Of a DNA stretch of 41,037 bases, positions 35,224-41,037 are shown one piece after another. The stretch spans positions 1 to 41,037 of the forward strand of contig CALZTP010000012.1 in the NCBI GenBank assembly GCA_945829115.1. Reading direction: 5' to 3'. Each line of letters starts with the position of its first letter. The first letter of the stretch is position 1. Below the pieces are notes generated by a model. That model did no database searches. It was not told where the DNA came from and was given only the letters and a program-made list of their open reading frames with translations. The stretch comes from an uncultured bacterium. GTDB lineage: Bacteria > Bacteroidota > Bacteroidia > Bacteroidales > Bacteroidaceae. Made by a program: the position numbers and the translations under genes.

Positions 35224-35231
35224 TAAATTTG
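35224..35231 (+). promoter_or_regulatory. -7 box of the histidine kinase gene
   Basis: TAAATTTG followed by CAGG; the -33 region is not recognisable. The expected start (about 35236) excludes protein starts upstream of it. Confidence 0.55.
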
Positions 35232-35270
35232 CAGGGAATATCTCAATCAAAAATTTTTTCTTCAAAGAAG

Positions 35271-36446
35271 ATGCGCATAAAGAACGTTATTTTGACAGAC
35301 CATATCCGGCAGGTGAAGATAATCCTTGTTGCGATGGCAGTGATCATTGCCACCGTATCGTTGATTGTGTCAAATATCCTCGTCAGCGACCTGAAGGTTG
35401 AAGAAGAGAACAAGATGATGGTATGGGCGGAAGCAATGCGCACTCTGAACACCGCCGACGAGAACACCGACCTTACGCTCGTTCTGCAGGTAATAAACGA
35501 GAACAACACCATTCCCGTGATCGTGGAAGACTCAATGCGAGAAATCCACACCTTCCGAAACGTAGAGATAAACGCATCTTGCGAAGAAGATAGCATACTC
35601 TTTCTACAACGCAGTGCTGAGCGTTGGCGTAAGAACGGACATAGCATTCGCATCACACTCGATCAGCAGGAATACATAGAGGTTTGCTACGACGAGTCGC
35701 TGCTCATAAAGCGCCTCGCCACCTATCCCTACGTGCAGCTCGGAGTCGTGCTGCTCTTCGTGGTCATTGCCATCTTCGCCCTTCTCACTTCAAAGAAAGC
35801 AGAACAAAACAAAGTGTGGGTGGGACTGTCGAAAGAGACCGCACATCAACTCGGCACGCCAATCTCTTCTCTCATGGCATGGAAGGAAATTCTTCGCGAA
35901 ACATATCCAGACGACGAGCTCATTCCAGAAATGGAGAAAGACATCAGCCGCCTGCAGATCATTGCCGACCGATTCTCAAAAATTGGCTCTCTCCCAGAGT
36001 CTTCTCCAACATCCCTCCGAGAGGTTATCACGAGTGCGAAGGAATATATGGAGAGGCGCATATCAAAGCAGGTGGTCATCTCGCTACACTGTCCAGAACA
36101 AGACATCGTTGTAGACATGAACCGTCTGCTCTTCGAATGGGTCATAGAAAACCTCTGCAAAAATGCTGTTGATGCCATAGAGGGAAAGGGGCGCATAGAG
36201 CTCAACATCTCTGAGTCTCCAACAAAAGCCATCGTGGAGGTGGCTGACACGGGTAAGGGCATCAAGAGCAAAAACCTGAACAATGTCTTCCGACCAGGAT
36301 TCACCACCAAGAAGCGTGGCTGGGGACTCGGACTTTCTCTCGCGAAACGCATCGTGGAGGAATATCATCACGGCAGAATCTTCGTGAAAAGCTCCGAGCC
36401 TGGTGTAGGCACTGTGTTCCGCATAGAACTACGAAAGAAAAACTAA
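35271..36446 (+). CDS. Sensor histidine kinase, membrane-bound, orphan
   Basis: A 391-residue inner-membrane kinase. Two membrane helices (about 17-38 and 154-174) frame an extracytoplasmic sensor region of about 115 residues with no recognised domain. There is no clear HAMP. The dimerisation helix holds phospho-acceptor H192 in E-T-A-H-Q-L-G-T-P. The ATPase domain has the N box around N294/N298 (E-N-L-C-K-N-A-V-D-A), the G1 box with D326 (V-A-D-T-G-K-G-I) and the G2 box G-W-G-L-G-L-S-L. The ATG at 35271 is used because the longer frame crosses the -7 box at 35224. No response regulator is next to it, so its partner is elsewhere. Confidence 0.9.
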   Translation: MRIKNVILTDHIRQVKIILVAMAVIIATVSLIVSNILVSDLKVEEENKMMVWAEAMRTLNTADENTDLTLVLQVINENNTIPVIVEDSMREIHTFRNVEINASCEEDSILFLQRSAERWRKNGHSIRITLDQQEYIEVCYDESLLIKRLATYPYVQLGVVLLFVVIAIFALLTSKKAEQNKVWVGLSKETAHQLGTPISSLMAWKEILRETYPDDELIPEMEKDISRLQIIADRFSKIGSLPESSPTSLREVITSAKEYMERRISKQVVISLHCPEQDIVVDMNRLLFEWVIENLCKNAVDAIEGKGRIELNISESPTKAIVEVADTGKGIKSKNLNNVFRPGFTTKKRGWGLGLSLAKRIVEEYHHGRIFVKSSEPGVGTVFRIELRKKN

Positions 36447-36467
36447 ATAAAAAACACTTTACTATCA

Positions 36468-39371
36468 ATGAGAAAAATCATGTTCCTCGCCTTGTTGTTG
36501 CTGATAGGCCTGCAAGGCATTTTTGCAAAAGACTACGTTCCCGACCCTTACTCCTGGACTTCACAAAGCAAGAACTCCAGTGAGTCAATGCCTTGTGGCG
36601 GCCACGACATCGGAATGAACGTATGGGTGGAAAACGGCGACCTGCTCGTCTATCTCAGCCGAAGCGGATTCTTTGACGAGAACAACACGCTCCTGAAAGC
36701 GGGTCGTCTACGCCTGCACATAGAAAGCAAGAAAAATGTTGGAACAAGCATCTTCAACTCCCCAAACTTCTCGCAGACACTCTGTCTTGACGATGGAGCC
36801 GTATATGTGAAAGGAGGGGGTGTCACCGTGCGACTCTGGGCAGATGTGTTCTCGCCAACCGTCTTCGCAACCGTTTCCTCAAAGGAGACCGTATCTGCAA
36901 CGCTCTCTTACGAAAGCTGGCGCCATCACGATCGCAACGTGCCGCGAGAGGCTTGTCAGCAGTTCTCCTGGAAGTGGCTCACAAAAGGGCAGCACAAGAC
37001 TTTTGCCGACTCCATACGTGCAGAGAAATCTACACTCTTCTTCGAGCATCACAACCGTCAGGAGACTGTCTACGACTTCACCGTCGACTACGAGAAACTC
37101 TCCGAAGTGAAAAGCTCCATACCCGACCCTATCGGCAACCTCGCCTTTGGCGGTCGCCTTCAGGCTCCAAACTTCACCTTCTCTGGCACAACAGAGGGTG
37201 TCTATGCCGATACCGACTTCAAAGCATGGCAGTTCAAAAACGAAAACCTGCACAACGCAACCATAACCGTTGAGCTGCTATCACAGAAGGGCGGACTGCA
37301 ATTCCCTACTTCCGTTCTTAAGGCGGAGGTTTCGAAGAAACGCTCCGCAGCATGGTGGCATAGCTTCTGGCAGAGGTCGTATATCAAGAGTTCGAACCCA
37401 GAACTGCAGAAGCTGCTTCGCAACTACGAACTCTTCCGCTATATGTTAGGGTGCAACGCTTATGGGGCTTGGCCAACGAAGTTCAATGGCGGACTCTTCA
37501 CCTTCGACCCCTCTAACGTTCAGAAAGACAACCCCTTCACACCTGACTTCCGCTGCTGGGGCGGTGGCACCATGACGGCACAGAACCAGCGACTCGTCTA
37601 TTGGCCAATGCTGAAATCAGGCGATACCGACATGATGGTTTCGCAGTTCGATACCTATCTCCGCATGCTTCCTGCCGCAATGGCGAGGGTGAAGAAATAT
37701 TGGGGTCACGGGGGTGCTTGCTTCGAGGAGCAGATAGAGAATTTTGGTCTGCCAAACCCTGCTGAATATGGAAAGCATAAAGAGGGGCAGGACCCAGGGT
37801 GGATGAAGAACAAATGGCTTGAATATCAATATGATACCGTCTTGGAATTTTGCCAGATGATTCTCCTCGCAAACGAATATGCGGGAATGGATATCACACG
37901 CTACAAACCGCTCATCACCGAGGCAGTGCGGTTCTTCGACGAACACTATCAGTTCCGGGCTTTGCAGCGAGGAGCAACAGCTCTCACAGAAGACGGGAAG
38001 CTCGTGCTCTACCCTTCCTCTGGCTGTGAGACCTACAAAATGGCTTACAACCCAAGTGCTGTCATTGCTGCACTGAAAGCCGTGACAAACTCACTGCAGC
38101 GACATGGCGGACTCTCTGCTTGGGGTTTAGACACGACTCTCGTGAGTCGTATTCCAGAGATTCCTCTACGCACAATAAACGGTGAGGACTGCATCGCTCC
38201 TGCCATCACTTGGATGAGAATAAACAACGTAGAGTCACCACAGCTCTACCCCGTGTTCCCTTGGCGACTCTATGGACTTGGCAGACCAAACATCGAGATT
38301 GCTCGAAACACTTATTTCATGGACGACTACGTACAGAAAATGCGCTCTTCAACGGGATGGAAGCAAGATAATATCTGGGCGCCAATTCTTGGCATCACCC
38401 ACCATGCCGTACAACTCCTGAAGGAGAAGTTCGCAGACGGTCCCTACCGATTCCCAGCTTTCTGGGAGCGTGGCTTCGACTGGGCTCCAGACCATAACCG
38501 TGGCGGCTCTGCCATGATTGGCTTGCAGGAGATGCTTCTTCAAGAGAAAGAAGACGGCTCCTTGATTCCTTTCGCCTGCTGGCCAACAGAGTGGGATGTG
38601 GAGTTCCGCCTTCATGCCACTGGTGGTCGCATCGTAGAAGGCTCTATGAAGGAAGGCAAAACCGTTACGTCTGTCTCTATCGGCGAGGGTAAGAAAAAGT
38701 CAACAACCGTTCTCCCCTCCCCTCTTCGCATAACCATCTTCGGCGATAGCTATTCCACTTTCCAAGACTATATCACTCCCGATACAAACGAGCCGTGGTA
38801 TTACTTCCCTGGTCACGAGAAGAAATCTGCCGGCAACGATGTCATGCACCCCGACCAGACTTGGTGGTGGCAGGTGATTGAGAACCTCGGAGCTCGGTTA
38901 GAGAAAAACAACTCTTATAGCGGCTCTACAATAGGATATACTGGCTATAAGAACCGAGAGACAGGAAAGCACGAGAACTACAAGCCTCGCTCTTTCATCA
39001 CACGTGCTCCAAACCTTGGAAATCCAGACCTCATCCTCGTCTGTGCCGGCACTAACGATAGCTGGTGTGGCGAGCTCCTCGGCGAGGAGAAATACTCTGA
39101 CTGGAAGGAGTCTGACCTCTTCACCTTCAGTCCTGCAATGGCGAAATGGTGCGACACCATGAAGCGTCTCTACCCTTCCAAGCGCATCGTCTTCATCATA
39201 AACACAGAGTTAAAACCAGACTTTGTAGCGGTTATGAAGAAATGTCTTGAGAGATACAACATCGAATGTCTCGAACTGAAGAAAATAGATAAGCAAATGG
39301 GGCATCCGTCTGTAAAAGGCATGAAGGCTTTCGCCGATCAGGTAACAAAATACCTCAGAGAAAATCCTTAA
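36468..39371 (+). CDS. Secreted DUF5703-like glycosidase fused to an SGNH/GDSL esterase
   Basis: A 967-residue exported protein beginning with a signal peptide (MRKIMFLALLLLIGLQGIFA). Residues about 21-300 are a beta-rich domain resembling DUF5703 (P-C-G-G-H-D-I-G-M-N-V-W-V). Residues about 300-735 look like an all-alpha toroid as in GH95-like enzymes. From about 753 an SGNH hydrolase follows: nucleophile S761 in F-G-D-S-Y-S, block III G-T-N-D with N863, and H946 in M-G-H-P-S-V-K-G. The usual Asp three residues before the His is absent (Q there). The likely job is to cut a plant glycan and remove an ester group from it. It starts 21 bases after the kinase gene. The exact substrates and the toroid assignment are inference. 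Confidence 0.8.
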   Translation: MRKIMFLALLLLIGLQGIFAKDYVPDPYSWTSQSKNSSESMPCGGHDIGMNVWVENGDLLVYLSRSGFFDENNTLLKAGRLRLHIESKKNVGTSIFNSPNFSQTLCLDDGAVYVKGGGVTVRLWADVFSPTVFATVSSKETVSATLSYESWRHHDRNVPREACQQFSWKWLTKGQHKTFADSIRAEKSTLFFEHHNRQETVYDFTVDYEKLSEVKSSIPDPIGNLAFGGRLQAPNFTFSGTTEGVYADTDFKAWQFKNENLHNATITVELLSQKGGLQFPTSVLKAEVSKKRSAAWWHSFWQRSYIKSSNPELQKLLRNYELFRYMLGCNAYGAWPTKFNGGLFTFDPSNVQKDNPFTPDFRCWGGGTMTAQNQRLVYWPMLKSGDTDMMVSQFDTYLRMLPAAMARVKKYWGHGGACFEEQIENFGLPNPAEYGKHKEGQDPGWMKNKWLEYQYDTVLEFCQMILLANEYAGMDITRYKPLITEAVRFFDEHYQFRALQRGATALTEDGKLVLYPSSGCETYKMAYNPSAVIAALKAVTNSLQRHGGLSAWGLDTTLVSRIPEIPLRTINGEDCIAPAITWMRINNVESPQLYPVFPWRLYGLGRPNIEIARNTYFMDDYVQKMRSSTGWKQDNIWAPILGITHHAVQLLKEKFADGPYRFPAFWERGFDWAPDHNRGGSAMIGLQEMLLQEKEDGSLIPFACWPTEWDVEFRLHATGGRIVEGSMKEGKTVTSVSIGEGKKKSTTVLPSPLRITIFGDSYSTFQDYITPDTNEPWYYFPGHEKKSAGNDVMHPDQTWWWQVIENLGARLEKNNSYSGSTIGYTGYKNRETGKHENYKPRSFITRAPNLGNPDLILVCAGTNDSWCGELLGEEKYSDWKESDLFTFSPAMAKWCDTMKRLYPSKRIVFIINTELKPDFVAVMKKCLERYNIECLELKKIDKQMGHPSVKGMKAFADQVTKYLRENP

Positions 39372-39377
39372 GAAGAA

Positions 39378-39442
39378 GAACACGGGGACTGGCTACCGTT
39401 CATGGTAGCACCAGCTCGTGAACGGAGCCTGTCCCCTGTTCA
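39378..39442. repeat. 65-nt palindromic repeat, copy 1
   Basis: Begins 6 bases after the stop codon at 39371 and is identical to 40681-40745. The arms pair as GAACA/TGTTC, GGGGAC/GTCCCC, GGCT/AGCC and CCGTTCA/TGAACGG, about 22 bp in all, around an apical TGG...CCA. There is no T run, so it is more like a REP element or a mRNA 3'-end stabiliser than an ordinary terminator. Confidence 0.85.
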
Positions 39443-39466
39443 GAAACTGATAATAAAATAGAAAAA

Positions 39467-40672
39467 ATGAAATCACTTAGAGAACTATTCAGAATAGGAA
39501 CCGGACCATCAAGTAGCCATACCATGGGACCTCAGAAGGCGGCAAAAATGTTCTTGGAAAAGAACGCTGATGCCAAGGCTTTTCAGGTTACTCTATATGG
39601 CAGCCTTGCAGCAACTGGGAAAGGACACCTCACCGATGCTGCCATAATCGCTGTTTTGGAAAAGAGCGCACCAGTAGAAATAATCTGGAAACCAGACGTC
39701 TTCCTTCCTTTCCATCCAAATGCGATGAAGTATGTTGCCCTTGACGAAAATGGAAAACAGAGCAATGAATGGACGGTGTATAGCATTGGGGGTGGAGCAC
39801 TCTCTGAAGGTGAGGGTAGCAAGGACTTGGAGACGGCTGATGTTTATAAGATGAACACAATGGAGGAGATTCTCTCCTGGTGCCAGCACACTGGGCATAG
39901 CTTCTGGGAATATGTAGAGCAGTCGGAAGATGAGGGCATCTGGGACTATCTCCGTGAGGTGTGGCAGACAATGCAGGAAGCTGTGGAGAGAGGCGTAAAC
40001 CACGAAGGGCGACTGCCAGGGCCTCTGAATCTTATGCGCAAAGCACCTTCTTACTACACAAAGGCATCGGGATATAAGGCTTCTCTTCAGACACGCGCAC
40101 TTGTATATTCCTATGCCCTGGCAGTGAGCGAGGAAAACGCATCTGGCGGCACCATTGTCACCGCACCAACCTGCGGCTCTTGCGGTGTTCTCCCTGCCGT
40201 GCTCTACCATCTCTATAAAGGCCATAACTTCAACGAGCAGCGCATCCTCCACGCCATAGCAACAGCAGGACTCATAGGAAATATCGTGAAGACAAACGCT
40301 TCTATCTCTGGAGCTGATGTAGGGTGCCAAGGGGAAGTGGGAGTGGCATGCGCCATGGCGTCTGCTGCCACCTGTCAGCTGTTTGGAGGTAGTGTGCAGC
40401 AGATTGAATATGCTGCAGAGATGGGATTGGAGCATCACCTCGGCATGACCTGCGACCCTGTCTGCGGACTGGTACAGATTCCTTGTATTGAGCGAAACGC
40501 ATTCGCTGCCACACGTGCTCTCGATGCTAATCTCTATGCTTCGTTCTCAGATGGCATTCACCGTGTGTCGTTCGATCATGTTGTAGATGTCATGAAGCGT
40601 ACCGGACACGACATCCCATCTCTCTACAAGGAAACGAGTGAAGGCGGACTGGCAAAAGACTTCCATTTGTAG
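39467..40672 (+). CDS. sdaA: L-serine ammonia-lyase (iron-sulfur dehydratase)
   Basis: A 401-residue oxygen-sensitive enzyme that converts L-serine to pyruvate and ammonia. The N-terminal part has R-I-G-T-G-P-S-S-S-H-T-M-G-P, the domain that precedes the catalytic half in single-chain enzymes. The catalytic part has T-C-G-S-C-G-V-L-P-A and the cysteines C329, C333 and C340 in T-C-D-P-V-C-G-L-V-Q-I-P-C, consistent with [4Fe-4S] binding. Identical 65-nt palindromes lie on both sides of the gene. It is probably expressed with its own unit: 95 bases separate it from the upstream gene. Confidence 0.95.
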   Translation: MKSLRELFRIGTGPSSSHTMGPQKAAKMFLEKNADAKAFQVTLYGSLAATGKGHLTDAAIIAVLEKSAPVEIIWKPDVFLPFHPNAMKYVALDENGKQSNEWTVYSIGGGALSEGEGSKDLETADVYKMNTMEEILSWCQHTGHSFWEYVEQSEDEGIWDYLREVWQTMQEAVERGVNHEGRLPGPLNLMRKAPSYYTKASGYKASLQTRALVYSYALAVSEENASGGTIVTAPTCGSCGVLPAVLYHLYKGHNFNEQRILHAIATAGLIGNIVKTNASISGADVGCQGEVGVACAMASAATCQLFGGSVQQIEYAAEMGLEHHLGMTCDPVCGLVQIPCIERNAFAATRALDANLYASFSDGIHRVSFDHVVDVMKRTGHDIPSLYKETSEGGLAKDFHL

Positions 40673-40680
40673 GAAGAACA

Positions 40681-40745
40681 GAACACGGGGACTGGCTACC
40701 GTTCATGGTAGCACCAGCTCGTGAACGGAGCCTGTCCCCTGTTCA
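40681..40745. repeat. 65-nt palindromic repeat, copy 2
   Basis: Begins 8 bases after the sdaA stop codon and is identical over 65 bases, in the same orientation, to 39378-39442. Confidence 0.85.
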
Positions 40746-40836
40746 TGCTGCCACGGGATAAGAAACAAAAAAGAGTAAAACAAACGTTATCACTTGATTT
40801 GGTTTCACCTTCTTTTTAGCCGAAGGCGGGTATTTT

Positions 40837-40965
40837 ACTTGTTGGTATCTTCAAGTGGTGCGGGCACCACTGCTGATGGGATTTGAGGCGACTGCATTGA
40901 GCTTGCTCAGATAAAGTCGAATCAAAGCCATCAGCAAAACCCCAAGGTTTGAAGATACAACAAGT
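40837..40965. ncRNA. 129-nt three-way-junction fold, unassigned
   Basis: The outer stem pairs ACTTGTTGGTATCTTCAA (40837-40854) with TTGAAGATACAACAAGT (40949-40965), about 17 bp with one bulged G. Inside it are GTGGTG-CGGG-CACCAC (40855-40870) and a longer arm: TGCTGATGG/CCATCAGCA (40871-40879 with 40928-40936), TTTGA/TCAAA, CGACT/AGTCG (40889-40893 with 40915-40919), capped by TGAG-CTTG-CTCA (40898-40909). On the plus strand a T-rich tail follows; on the minus strand two promoter-like boxes precede it (40997-41030). Strand and function are unknown; a structured RNA or a recombination site are both possible. Confidence 0.55.
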
Positions 40966-40985
40966 GTTTTTATTGGTTTTTGTCT

Positions 40986-41037
40986 AAGTAGGTGTGCAAA
41001 ATTATTTTTATAAGTAGGTGTGCAAAATTATTTTTAT
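40986..41037. repeat. 26-bp tandem repeat, two copies, cut by the window end
   Basis: AAGTAGGTGTGCAAAATTAT plus TTTTAT is present at 40986-41011 and 41012-41037 without a mismatch; the second copy ends exactly at the last base. On the minus strand each unit contains TAATTTTGCA, a match to the -7 pattern, and the TTG of one unit falls 18 bases before the box of the next. Confidence 0.85.

Noticed and set aside
40837..40965. Integron attC site
   Set aside because: Size and fold are suggestive, but the outer ends lack the RYYYAAC and GTTRRRY core sites and no cassette or integrase is visible.

Overview
The window reads as a stretch of a Bacteroidales chromosome, most likely Prevotellaceae. Many start regions carry the Bacteroidetes sigma-ABfr promoter pattern (TTG, 18-20 bases, TAnnTTTG, often followed by GCA). 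Shine-Dalgarno sequences are weak or absent. Lipoproteins have acidic residues after the lipid-bearing cysteine, and the parA-parB-DUF5683-lytic transglycosylase-rel gene order is typical of the phylum. No tRNA, rRNA, CRISPR array, transposase or phage gene is visible. The species assignment is inference.

Layout. 1-1569: long gene-free region with short tandem and dispersed repeats, ending in a promoter and palindrome ahead of desulfoferrodoxin (1570-1944). 2103-5997 (minus): CorA-like channel, PepD-type peptidase, lysylphosphatidylglycerol-synthase-type membrane protein. 6465-7706 (plus): outer-membrane porin behind a promoter with phased repeats. 7731-15108 (minus): surface lipoprotein, MenE, AlaS, MerR regulator, MFS carrier, pectinesterase. 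15287-21778 (minus): rel, lytic transglycosylase, DUF5683 protein, parB, parA. 21890-22723 (plus): surE. 22737-30549 (minus): AgcS, Pgi, ABC-F protein, lipoprotein nuclease, MATE exporter. 30711-34408 (plus): alkaline phosphatase, calycin-like secreted protein, HAD phosphatase, DeoD. 34409-35270: gene-free, with a candidate small RNA that has its own promoter and terminator. 35271-40672 (plus): sensor histidine kinase, a 967-residue glycosidase-like/SGNH fusion, and L-serine dehydratase. 40673-41037: gene-free, with a long palindrome, a three-way-junction fold and a 26-bp tandem repeat that reaches the window edge.

Function. Most genes are housekeeping: translation (AlaS, ABC-F), stringent response (Rel), chromosome segregation (ParAB), menaquinone synthesis (MenE), glycolysis (Pgi), serine and alanine use (SdaA, AgcS), and nucleotide salvage with phosphate release (SurE, alkaline phosphatase, DeoD). 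Secreted pectinesterase and the fused glycosidase/esterase suggest life on plant polysaccharide. Superoxide reductase indicates an anaerobe.

The least explained material is non-coding: (i) a 390-bp element with 18-bp terminal inverted repeats and a chain of hairpins (24184-24573); (ii) a 129-nt three-way-junction fold (40837-40965) sharing two loop motifs with (i); (iii) a roughly 360-nt independent transcript unit (34652-35014); (iv) a 65-nt near-perfect palindrome placed 6-8 nt after two successive stop codons (39378, 40681); and (v) four 32-33-bp phased repeats directly upstream of the porin promoter.
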